Origin: Psococerastis gibbosa
Taxonomy: Eukaryota; Arthropoda; Insecta; Psocodea; Psocidae
Assembly (NCBI GenBank): GCA_963971405.1
Contig: OZ020490.1
Span: 24,019,464 to 24,083,463 of the forward strand
Length of the DNA: 64,000 nucleotides
Direction: 5' to 3'
In this document: in pieces, positions 1 to 10,569 of the stretch
How positions within the stretch are numbered: position 1 is the first letter of the stretch
Layout of the letters: each line of letters begins with the position of its first letter
Made by a program: the position numbers and the translations under genes
The notes under the pieces: generated by a model
Told to the model about the DNA's origin: nothing
Databases searched by the model: none
Seen by the model: only the letters and a program-made list of their open reading frames with translations

Positions 1-240
1 GGCACCTGCCTGCGGGCACCGTATATTAATGTAAGTTATAGTTGCTGGCACATTCTGTATCTATCTCATATATTGTAACACCCTGTAATGAATGGCTTTC
101 CACCGTCTGTGCTAGAAGAGTGCTGAATTAGCAGTGCAGTCCGTGAAAGCCTGTTCATGTGACGTAGCTTTATAACCTCTGACACTGAGACAATCTTACC
201 CTTGACGCAATGAAACAGGCGAAAGCATGACTTAACGAAC

Positions 241-993
241 ATGCTTTCCAATTTATCAATTAGTAGATAGAGGTGAGGTAAATTCTAGATAGGTCAGACT
301 AACACATTTCCACACAGCAATAATGGCATGGCACGCCACGCAATGCATTTGAGCGTGAATTTTCTATCATTTTTTTAAAAACATTCTTTTTGCACAAAAC
401 CAATAGTTTTTTTTTGGAAAGCAACCTGTCAGGTTTCGTTACCCAATTCAACACCTAAAACATGCCAGAAGGTAGAAATCATCGATTGAAAGGTTTCGCA
501 GAAAAATTATTTTTTAGTCATGTTTCATTCATATTTAGTTATTTTTATTTTTTTACCCCCAGGAGCAAACTATCAAGGGGCAAGCGACCCGCCGCATTTT
601 ATTAACATTAATAACGACTAAATACAATATATGCGAATTTAAAAGAAATCGTTGGAGCCGTCTTTGAGAAATAATTTTTTTAGACGTTTTTTGAAAATAA
701 AACCCCCCCAAATTCAGTTAGCCCAAAATAAAAAAAATTGTCTCGAGGTGTGATTTTTGTGAACCTACATGCCAAATTTCATCAAAATCGACAGAGTGGT
801 TTTACCGGAAATCGATGAACAGATAGACAGAGGGACAGACAGACAGAGCGACAGACAGACAGACAGACATTTCGTAAAAACCACTTTTTTGGGTTCCTGG
901 GACCTCAAAACGTGTAAATCCGTTGAAATCTCGGAATCGAAAATTTGGACCATCACAAAGCTTTCCTTATACTACGTATAAATTGGAAAGCAA
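241..993 (-). repeat. 800-bp TIR repeat, copy 1
   Basis: Both ends carry GCTTTCCAATTTAT in inverted orientation. The interior has a TGTC/GACA-type microsatellite at about 836-870 and a TTACCCAATTCAACACC-like stretch at about 440. The same order is seen on the plus strand at 28499-29302 and truncated at 62891-63235. No transposase ORF is present, so this is a non-autonomous element of unknown superfamily. The short ORFs at 765-981 are products of the microsatellite. Confidence 0.7.
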
Positions 994-2329
994 CAAGTGC
1001 AGATAGGGCATCGTTGACATGGCGGATGTGTATGATTGAGGGCAGACTGGTTGCGGAAGGGTTGTGCCAGTTTGTCAACTTTCTCATTCCCGTCAACCCT
1101 TAAGTGGCTCGGAATTCATTGTAGTATGATGTGCCACCCGGCCTCTATGACCATGTAGAGTTTTGGCCGGCAGAGTAATGTTTTAGTTCCATTTGTGAAT
1201 TCCAAAAGCTACTGATCATGGAATTATTCACTTACCTGGCATTTTCCAAAGCGCGAAATAGATGTAGGAAACTGAGTTGAAACCCTGGCGTGGGATGGCT
1301 CAGGACGATAATATGTGATATTGAAAATAAAAGTAGAAGTGTCTTCGCGTACTCGACCTTCAAATCTGCCCATGTGGAGAGGTATCTACAAGCAGAAAAA
1401 AAAATAAGGCTAAAATAAGATAATATTTATTTCACAAGGTATTCCAAGAATACATAGAAATCGTTACATACATAAATAATATTTGACTGTATCACTATAC
1501 AAAATAATGAGGTAACATTGTAGGCTATGAAGCCAGTGTCATAAAGTAAACAAATTCATTGACCGAATAAAAAGCGTTTTCCGTTAAGAGCATTTTTAGA
1601 TTTTTGCGAAGGAGTTTGGAACATGGAGCATTTTTCAAATCATGAAGTAGCAAAGGCATGAGCTTACTGCCTACATAAATGTCCTAATTCTCGCAGTCAC
1701 AATTTGCCTACGTATTTTCCATTGTAGGAATAGGGCTTGGTGAATGGTAGTTGCAAACCCACAGAGTCTAATTCCGAAGATTTCAATGATGTGGCGGGTC
1801 TCACGGAAACCCGTGCACTTTCGTGCGGTTGACTTCATGCCAGCTTCCAAAATCGTCAAGATCGACAATCTTCGCTAGCCCTATGGCTACAATGTAAACT
1901 GCGAGAATCGTCCGTGTGTACCGGGCCTAAGGCCGAGTCCCAGCATTCCTTGAAAAGTCTTGTGAGGACTAGGTAAGGAATACTACACGGCACCACTATG
2001 CATTGGAAGATGGAGGTGCCATCCAGTATGCCTTGCGATACGTGATCGTGGGCCCGGGCATTGGCAGCAGTCTGGAAAACTACGTAAAATCCGGCGGGTA
2101 GTTCAAGTTCTCACTGATCACGGCCAATCAGCCCGGAAATCGCTTCTTATCAAGCGAACTAACCACTTTTTTGTATGTGCTTGCGCTGTTGGGCATAAAC
2201 AATCCAAACCAACACGAAAGAACTTCATTGCTATGAAGTTGAGTGGTTACAACGAGGAAGGCGCTAATAATTTTAGCATTGTAAGGTCGCCACTATGAAA
2301 TAATAAATATGTAACCCTGAACGTATCAC

Positions 2330-2510
2330 CGAAATTAGAGGTCCTAGAAAAATCTGGACTTGACGGGCAATAGATCTAGGGTTCGAATCCCACCAAATCC
2401 AGATTTTTCAACACCCTATATTTTGGTTATAACTAGTCGGTTTCCTCTTCAACATAAGTTAGTTTAATTTCAGTACGGTATTCTATGAACCATATAATGC
2501 CACAATATCC
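2330..2510 (+). repeat. tRNA-derived SINE-like copy
   Basis: Contains GGGTTCGAATCCCACC, a good tRNA B-box, flanked by an inverted pair (AAAAATCTGGA and TCCAGATTTTT). The flanking parts (ACCGAAATTAGAGG, then TAATTTAATGTCAG-like and ACCATATAATNC) recur at 30150-30240 and partly at 49035-49075, so this is a dispersed repeat and not a tRNA gene. Confidence 0.5.
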
Positions 2511-2862
2511 TGAACGTATATACTAGGCACATGTATCAAAAATACTAATTCTATTTGCCATGCTACCTTGGCCATGCAATTAAGTATTTTTCAAATAGTA
2601 TGTGAAAAGCTCTTCAATATTATTTCTTATGGACTTTGTATAGTAAATCAGATAGGTACACCCAACTACCTATATGGGGTATTCACACTTTCCTTATAAC
2701 CCCAGCAATGCACCAAATCCATCTAAATGCTTCAGCTTTAATTAAATCGCTCTTAATACTCATCCGTCGTCCGCACATGAGTTTTAAAATTCTTCGAATG
2801 TTGGCACTAGTAAAAAAAATATTTCTTTCATTTGAACCACAAAACCCCATACTCTCTCACAC

Positions 2863-3041
2863 CCATATAAGCTAAAGGAATAGTTTTCCAATGCAAACCA
2901 GGTGCTGGCGACATACCCCTTCTCGTTGAGTTCTGTCTGCAGTCCAGGCATAGATTTCACCAAGCATTTCACATCTAGCACTCCACGTAACTGCAGATAT
3001 ATCACACGCGCTTCAGGATCATACACTCCGTCCACCTGAGG
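2863..3041 (-). CDS. SMG8-like protein, internal exon (N-terminal region)
   Basis: This exon follows a clear acceptor (TTTCAG at 3042-3047 read on the minus strand) and continues in phase 0 from the exon at 3555-3681. It encodes PQVDGVYDPEARVIYLQLRG and then a segment ending near WFALENYSF. The pattern of an acidic/tyrosine start, a hydrophobic beta strand and an aromatic helix resembles the SMG8 N-terminal G-like domain after its P-loop. SMG8 acts with SMG9 to control the SMG1 kinase in nonsense-mediated decay. The donor is uncertain: GTGTGAG gives the end at 2863, and a GTATGG about 10 nt downstream is an alternative. Homology is recalled, not computed; the reading as a real exon is firmer than the family name. 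Confidence 0.55.
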
Positions 3042-3554
3042 CTGAAACAAACACAAATATCAATGGACATGTTGCGCATTTAAATCCGAAATAACCACGA
3101 CAGCTGTTAGGTCAAACCAATTTTATGGGGTATTAACTGTTAAGAAAAACACAGGAAGGACATGTGCCTAGGAGAGTCCAACAGTATTTACACGTTTTGA
3201 GGTCTCAGGAACCCCAAAAAGAAGGTTTTCCGAAATGTCTGTCTGTTCGTCCATTTAATATGGTGGGACATGATAACGTGCTGAGACTATACCAGTCAGT
3301 CTACGTGCGTGGCGAGTCCTGATCACCTACGAATTAATTGTGTGACTTTCCTATGTTCCCAAATGGTTCGGAATTCACTATAATCAGGAGGTCCAGCCTG
3401 TCAGTCAACTCCCCCTTCACTCCGAGGTGAAGTAGTCTGCCCTTAGGGTGCCTCAAGTAATCAAGTTAATAAACAGACTCACTTTCCCCGCCAGGCTGAC
3501 AGGGTTGCTTAAAGCAGAAATGCTGAAAGCAGGCGTTAGAAAATAAATACTTAC

Positions 3555-3681
3555 CAAATGCTCGGGATGGACATTTTTCCTCTTCAGAGTCTTGAAGCAA
3601 TCGTATTTACAGCCATCCGAGTCCCAAAATGACTTCCCAAAAAACGTAACAACTGCAACAGTTTCCGCGTCGTCTGGAAGT
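3555..3681 (-). CDS. SMG8-like protein, exon with FGKS motif
   Basis: A 127-nt exon with acceptor TTTACAG and donor GTAAGTA, coding in one open frame (phase 2 in, phase 0 out). It encodes a segment with AVVTFFGKSFWDSDG, which resembles the GIFGK(S/T) P-loop-like strand near the N-terminus of SMG8. The phase matches the exon at 2863-3041 exactly, joining HPEHL to PQVDGVYDP. The exon carrying the start codon, which should lie to the right on this strand, was not recognised. The gene is therefore partial at both ends here. Confidence 0.55.
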
Positions 3682-4754
3682 CTGTAAATGAAAACGAAAA
3701 GAAAAATCATAACTGAAAACCCCCTTTAAATTTGACGGTAAATTAAAGTGCGGAATTAGAATAAAGTTACCTACCATATTTCCAATTGTAGATTATCCAT
3801 TCAATAATTTTCGACGAAGACAAGCTTAACTAATTGCCAAAATACAGTATTGTGATGCAAAAGGTAACCTGAGTAATCTGACCCTATGGAGGCCTAAATA
3901 TTGGACAAATGCTATTTCAAGGCCGGTTTCGCAGTTTCCAAATGGGCACAAGTTATCTTGAAGCCCTTTTTGGGCCTTAAATTGACTTACGGTAGGTTGA
4001 GAAAAAAAAATAGAAGTTAGGTTAATAGGTTAATCGCATACAAACAATTTAATGAATATATCCGATTGCCCTCTTCAGTCGCCTCTGTAGGTTAGTACCC
4101 GTGTCATTTTACGACACGTCTCCGATCGTATGGCGTATAGAGACAAGTACAAGCATGCTACCACCTTGCCATCGAATTTTTCTAAACGGTTTGTTGGTCT
4201 GTTCACAAAAAAAGCTGCTAGCCGTACACATTGGCCACCCCTGGATCAGGTTATTTTATATGTTTTACTTAAGTTAATACTCAAATTTATAAAGATTTGG
4301 TCGACTCAATTGCTATAGAACTATTTCAATGACCCTATTATAAGGTGTTTTTCATTTTTGTTGGTATAATGTTTCCGTAAATTCGATAATACGGTAAATC
4401 TCTGTCGGTTTCACGGAAAACCTCCTAGGCCAAAACTAAATAAATCGTCGTAGTACTATGCATGAAATAGTCCTCTATCAATTAATAGACCAAATCTACG
4501 TAACTTGAAGTATTAACTTAAATAATAAATATAAAACAACATATCTTAGGGTGATTCAGTGGTTGCCAATGTGTACAGCCAACATCCTCTTCATGTTCTT
4601 TTTAGATGTTAACTTCAATTTTCCTGATAACATCGTTCTAGGGGCGATTTTGAGCAAAAATAAATGTTCGGGTCCAGGTACGAAATTCGTCTTCTGAACT
4701 AAGGTATTACCATTATCATTTAAGTAGGTAGATAAGGTTAAGTAGATAATTTCA

Positions 4755-5060
4755 TTTTATTTATTTTTAAAAACTTTTTATGTACCCAGGCCTACTTATA
4801 GTTCCTTTTTCCAATGCCAATGAGCCCACGGATTTCAGACATTACTTGTATTGTTTCCGTATTAATTTTTGGCCATTGGCAAACTGGTATACGTTCTCGA
4901 TGAAAACCTACACCGGCTACAAGCGATAATAGACAAGCTGAGACAAACTTACGATTCACACAATAAAACATGCGGAAGCATGGCTTACCGAAGTACAGAT
5001 ACGAGTCTTTAGTATAATGTAATATTGTATAGTATAACACGGATGGGATTCTCGTCAATG
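4755..5060 (+). repeat. Dispersed family-C repeat
   Basis: Marked by CTTTTTATG, CCTACTTATAGT, TTGGCCATTGGCAAACTGG and CTACACCGGCTACAAGCGA, in that order. Other copies are at 5290-5500 (minus), 9485-9560, 29665-29930, 31755-32260 (interrupted), 35253-35460, 35750-35995 and 48385-48495. About 250-300 bp when full length. No ORF of its own; class unknown. Confidence 0.6.
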
Positions 5061-5500
5061 CTCATCTTGCAGATACACGATCGAAGTGAAACTTTTGCAT
5101 TGCCGGTTAAGTAAAATTTTAATTAATCACGCCACCATATTGTTCTTTCTGCGCCTGACAGGCATATTCACAACTAAATTGCTTATTTTAATGATGAAAA
5201 TAGATTCTGATAATAAACAACGAGAACACTAAATAACACTCGAAATATACACAAGCGTTGACTCGCATCTGTACTTGGTCAATTCATGTTTTCCCCTGTT
5301 ACACTGTTACCAATGGTAAGAGTGTCTCAGCTTGTCCATTATCGCTTGTAACTGGTGTAGGTTGACATCGAGGACGTATACCAGTTTGTCAATGGCCACA
5401 AATGCATACAGAGTAAATATAAATAATGTCGCAAATCCATGAGGCCATTGGCATTTGACAAGGAACCAATGGGCCACTATTGGTAGGCCTAGGCTCATAA

Positions 5501-5630
5501 GGCGCTTATTCCACCTACGTCAATAGTCAATAGTAAATGTGGTATTGACGTGGTAGCTGATATTTTTAGTATGTCTTTAATGTCTGATACCACATTTACT
5601 ATCACTATTGACGTTGGTGGAATATGCGCC
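5501..5630. mobile_element. Fold-back MITE, short hairpin class
   Basis: A 130-bp near-palindrome. The arm GACGTGGTAGCTGATA-type sequence and its complement surround a loop with TTTTTAGTATGTCTTTAATG. Ends are GGCGCTTATTCC and GGAATATGCGCC, flanked by ATAA on both sides. The same loop motif recurs in the hairpins at 34363, 41383 and 50329. Confidence 0.75.
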
Positions 5631-5704
5631 ATAAAAAGGGACATTAGTAATTAGTACAAACGTGCTTCAACGGATGCTCAGTTGACAATCAACGCCTGCA
5701 CTAC

Positions 5705-5938
5705 TCGACCACGTTACGAAGACATTTCATATGTCTAGTTTAATTCTCTCCCACATTAAAATTAATTATTGCATACGGTAATACACATTTTTTTTTATTA
5801 TAGTTCATTTTTCAATTCATTGTCATTAAGTGCACAATTATACTAAAAACATAATGATTATTATCCCGAATACGACAAATATGCCTTTTCTACATTGCAA
5901 GAAGTAATGCTAGAGAATGTCTTCGTAGCGTGGTCGGG
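5705..5938. mobile_element. Inverted-repeat MITE, about 234 bp
   Basis: TCGACCACGTTACGAAGACATT at the left is matched by AATGTCTTCGTAGCGTGGTCG-like sequence at the right. The interior is AT-rich and non-coding. It is followed at about 5960-6060 by two imperfect copies of a sequence containing GCGGACAATCGCA. Confidence 0.55.
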
Positions 5939-8543
5939 ATATACTCAGTGATCGTCACGTCACGAGACACTTAGCGGACAATCGCAACACTAAGTCTTCC
6001 TCCTAACACTCTAACAACTAAAGACATCTTGCGGACAATCGCAGAACTATGTAGTCTACCGACCAACAGGATGTTACGCTAATTTTCGTTACACAAAAGG
6101 TTGCGTATCACCATTTCAAAGCCCTTCCAGAAAAATTTTCACTTCAAAACAATAGGAACAATCAAAAAACAATGCATATTAAATTAGGTACTACGAGACA
6201 TGTATTGCGTAGTTAAATCACATACAGTATTTTGCAGCTTAAGTCTATTATTAAGAGGAACCACGTTGCCTTTATAGAGCCAATCTCACCATACAGTACA
6301 ACACGAGGACTAATCTACCATTAAATCGCTAGCGAAGTTTTGAAGTTTAAATTTAAAAGCTTTCTTAAATGCATACATGTACCTATTTCTTTTATAATTT
6401 GTCGCCGCACAGTTTTTTACCCTCCTAAGCTAAGTGATTACGTTTAGTTTTATTTACCTCATTCATATCACATCAGGTCAGTGGCGAGCGGTCTATACGA
6501 GCAATCCAAACATAGCTGGGCCCCAGTAAAAATTTAAAATACATAAAAAAATATGCATAAAAAATTACACTGAACAAGAGAATAATCCAAAGTGATTCTT
6601 AAAAAGTAATGAACAACTTAAATAAGGACTTTTTTGTTCTATTACTAAGCCAACCTAGCAGAGTACTTTCAATCAACAAGGAAGGCCAGGGGATCGCCTG
6701 CTTTAATTTCACTGCAATACTTCATAGAATTGGACGAAATACTGTTAGTATGTTAACAAAATTATTGTCCATGGGTGTCATATATAACACTTTTTGGATA
6801 ACTCCATTTTGGAGGTATTATGCACCGAAAAACTATGTACTTGTACTATTTCATTTAAATTCACAAATATTGCAGTTGTTATTAAACAAATCCCACTAGG
6901 CCGCATCCCCCATGATAGTCTAGTTCAGGTGGCAAAAAAAGAAGCTAAATTATTAAAAACAATTTTTCTGACCAACATTTTTATAACTGCTTTCTAACTT
7001 TAGCTATGCCTTAGTGCTAATAGAGTAACAAGTTGTTTCAAAAAATATATATAGCTTGGGCAGCGTAGTAGGTCACCGCTCGCCTCTGCATATATTGCTA
7101 TTAATAGCATATGGAACCATGGCAACCTTGCCAAACTAACAAAATAAGGTGGGATCGGCTTAAATATTTAACAGCAATTGGAGTCTCTTAGGACCTTCTA
7201 CCTTCACAATCACAATACTATTGTATCAGCACATAACCCCATTGAAAGTAAGATACGATTTATACTGTAAGTAACAATTCAGTGTGAAGGGCAAATTACT
7301 CTACTACATTAACTAAAATTTAAAAAAAAAACTAACTAAATTAATTAACTATTCACTCTAATGACGGCACGCAGCAAACAATAAAAATATCCTCATGAAA
7401 AATCAAAATATTGCTTTCCTATTTATACGTAGTATCAGCAAAAGCTTTGCCATGGTTGAAATTTTTGAATTTTAAATTTAAGTGGATTTAAGCCATTTTG
7501 AGGCCCCAGGCCGAACAGGTTCCTTGGATTTTGAATTAAAATGTAAATAAATAAATAAAATACATTGGATACCCTACCATTATTATTGTATAGTAAATTT
7601 GGTATATGGAAATTCAAGGCAATTTTAACCCTATGACAATTATTTACCATGGAACCACTCGTATTATCCATCTCGGTACCTATACTAACTGATAAATAGG
7701 AAAGCATGTACGGGTTCAGTCGTACCGGTTCTTATGTAATTATTGTTACAATACTGAATTCTGGATGCTATGTACAAGGATATGCAAGAAATCCAATAAA
7801 GGTCTGCTGGCTGTTATAACTGGTAAAGCATAAAAAAACTAGGTGAGCGATTAAATTCTTAAAATCTAAATGTACATTTTCCATAAACAATTATTTTTAA
7901 CGACACCTTTGGTAAATTACCTATTATACTATTTATTTGACCGCTTTTTGTCTCAATTTACTTCCGTATGAACCTTCTGGCACAAAATATATAAAAATTC
8001 TTTGCTGATTATTATCACCAGTATTATCAATCAATCTATGGTATCACTATCACACAATCGAGTGTATTTGCTGATCAGCAAAGAATTTAATAAACTCAGG
8101 CAGATTAGAAGCAGCTTATCACAAATTTACAACGCATTAACGGCGCAATTTGAAGTCGCATTTGTACTACAGTAGTAAGGCCACTATCGCCTGAAAAGTA
8201 TCGTGCTGTCGTGGAATACTCCTTACCGATACTGGTCAAGCGATTATGGTAACCCGGCAAAAGCACTTTGGCATCGCCAGTTCAATGCAAAAAATCAACG
8301 AAGCACAACTTTGCTTAATACAGTGGGTCCCTACAAGATTAAAAATATATATGTATTTGGTACAGTGCCAGATACGATTATTTAGTAATTTTTTTTTTTT
8401 TTTTGTATTAGTTTATGCAGCTTTCTTAGCTCTATAGCGAATGCTAACTGAAAATTTAAAGGGAGCGGGAACATTTCAAACAATAGGTTTAAGAGTGTAG
8501 ATCCCGTAGGAAATAGGTACTCAAAAATCCGTTGTTTTTACAG

Positions 8544-8834
8544 GCTTCTTATTTTTTATTTAATGAACAAATCAAAAAAAAAAAAAATAGATTTGGCTTA
8601 TTTAAGTTGTAGAAGACTACTTCATGCATCATATAATAGGGTCTTTTTAATTTTTGGCACCGTAGCTTTTTCATAAAAATGATTGAGGGTTAAAACAATA
8701 GATCCCATAAAAAAAACTACAAAACCAAAAATTAATAATACCCTATAGTATGATACATAAAGTAGTCTTCTGCAATTTAGTTGAAGCAATATTTTAATAA
8801 CTTGCTTATTTATTGAAATAAAAAATAAGAAGCA
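8544..8834. mobile_element. Fold-back family 2 element
   Basis: Ends GCTTCTTATTTTTTATTT and its inverse, with internal inverted motifs GTAGAAGACTACTTCATG and AGTAGTCTTCTGCA. Related inverted-repeat copies lie at 37791-38118 and 41681-42035, with rearranged pieces at 27567-28236. Non-autonomous; superfamily unknown. Confidence 0.6.
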
Positions 8835-9112
8835 AATAGCCGAACGACATTAGTGCATACCACACCAACCCCATTCAACAACACAGTATTGCACTACGCA
8901 TAAACATAAAACGCGTAAGCCCCAAAGGGCGTATCGTTATGATTAATATAAATAATAGTATATTAATAATATGTATTAAATTCCGGGCTGCCAATTTCTT
9001 ACGGGACGTACAGTCTTAAGAATTAAAATTATTTGCATTATGGTGACACAATGAAGGAGAAAAATATTGATCCCTGACTTAATAACACTTGGAATTAAGG
9101 CACTATATACCC

Positions 9113-9372
9113 GGGTATTGTCATCCGCCATGTTGTATCCCATATTTCCTATATGGTAAGTATTGTAAGAAAAGTAAAAAATTGAATAAAATTGAAAAAA
9201 ACTAATACACGTTTTAGTAATTTTTTATTATACACTTCCCTACTTGGTAGCACGTTTTTTTAAATAAAAATAAATAAACAACGATAAATTTCAAAAAATA
9301 AATAGGTAAACACCCAATGCATGGCTTATACACAAGACTTATAATGGATACAACATGGCGGATGACAATACC
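9113..9372. mobile_element. Inverted-repeat MITE, 260 bp
   Basis: GGGTATTGTCATCCGCCATG at the left is inverted at 9346-9372 on the right, giving about 27 bp of near-perfect terminal inverted repeat. AT-rich interior, no ORF. Confidence 0.6.
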
Positions 9373-9925
9373 TGTCTAATATAGAGCCCTACTTGGAATT
9401 AAACAATGCTTCAGTGTACCAGGAAGTCAAAGAAATTAAACATTTTGATTTTATTAATGTGTGTAACGTACATTATTATATTTGAAGAGCTTTTTATGGA
9501 CGTAGGCCAACTAAGCCTTGCCCTGCCAACAACTCCATGAATTTTCGGATATTATTGGTACCATTACAAAGGCTTTCACGGCCGGAGTTACATGATTAAT
9601 CAGTAACTCCCGTATTTTTTTCTTATTCCCAGATAAGTTATTCTTTAGATGCCATGGTGGGCCAGCTGCTGGCACATAAAATAAAATTCTTTGCTGATTA
9701 ATATGGCAAGTATTATTAATCTACGGTACAGAAGACATAATGACAGTGTTACTAATCGACAAAGAATTTTAAATAATTTATTAACTTACACAATGATCAA
9801 CACAATTTGGTCAGTACAATTGTTTACATAACTCGTACAATGTTTGCAGTATGATGATTATATCTACTTTTCTTTCAAATTTAAAATACATATTTATTTG
9901 AATACAACGGTCCAATGATTTCAAG

Positions 9926-10560
9926 GATGGGTAGAAACACTTCGACACCGCCCGTTCAGCCTAGAAGGAGGCCTTTCGGAACTTGATAATCTTCGAGTGA
10001 AGTAATATTCTTGTATATACAACGTATTATAGAAATATAGCAACTATTATCTACTTTTGGAGCCCCAAATTAGCAATGTGTACTAAGGAGTTTAACGACG
10101 GGTAGAAGCACTTCAAGACCGCTCGTTCAGTCTAGATGGAGACCTTTCGGACTTGATCATCTTCAAGTGATGTAACATTCTTGTATATATAGTAACTATT
10201 ATCTACTTTCGGTAGCCTCAAATTCGCATTGTGTACTAAGGTAAGGAGTTCAACGACGGGTAGAAGCACTTCGGCACCACCCGTTCAGCCTAAAAGGAGG
10301 CCTTTCAGACTTGATTTGCAGTTCACTCCTCTTCCTTCTTTTGATTGCATCATCATTATCATGAACCCCAACTCGTATCTGGTGATACAGCTGTAGGAAC
10401 AGATTAGCACAACTTTCCATGATTGTGAAGCGGCACTCATCTTCGAGTGATGTAATATTATTGTATATACAACGTAATTTAGCAGTAACAACTATTAACT
10501 ACTTACGGTAGGCTCAAATTCGCATTGTGTACTAAGGTACTAAGGGTTTCAACGACGGGT
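9926..10560. repeat. Tandem degenerate copies of the Drosha 3' end
   Basis: Three units begin at about 9926, 10091 and 10250. Each starts with the sequence that covers the Drosha stop region (ACGACGGGTAGAAGCACTTC, GTTCAGTCTAG, GGAGACCTTTCGGACTT). Each continues with CATCTTCGAGTGATGTAA and a shared AT-rich tail ending GTGTACTAAGG. The third unit (10250-10545) also keeps about 125 bp matching Drosha codons upstream of the stop, including a minus-strand MSAAS peptide, but its frame is broken. The first two lack that coding portion. AATAAA on the minus strand at 9893-9898 is a possible poly(A) signal for Drosha beyond the array. Confidence 0.75.
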
Positions 10561-10569
10561 AGAAGCACT

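Larger units (their letters stand above)
1..2862. other. Repeat-rich non-coding stretch left of the SMG8-like exons
   Basis: No coding exon is recognisable here. If the SMG8-like gene continues to the left on the minus strand, this is one of its introns. Visible contents are an 800-bp TIR repeat (241-993), a segment at about 1010-1160 that also occurs near 3290-3440 and 27020-27150, and a SINE-like unit with a tRNA B-box-like motif at about 2390. Confidence 0.5.
3682..9900. other. Intergenic or intronic repeat-rich stretch, no gene recognised
   Basis: This stretch holds fragments of dispersed repeats: a head-type repeat at 4030-4200, family-C repeats at 4755-5060 and 5290-5500, a fold-back hairpin at 5501-5630, an inverted-repeat element at 5705-5938, fold-back family 2 at 8544-8834, short MITEs at 7990-8100 and 9680-9770, and a 260-bp inverted repeat at 9113-9372. 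A missing 5' exon of the SMG8-like gene may lie here. The ORFs present look like chance ORFs in AT-rich repeats. Confidence 0.5.

Noticed and set aside
765..981. Overlapping ORFs on both strands with Asp/Arg/Gln or Leu/Ser/Val repeats
   Set aside because: They translate the GACA microsatellite of the 800-bp repeat.
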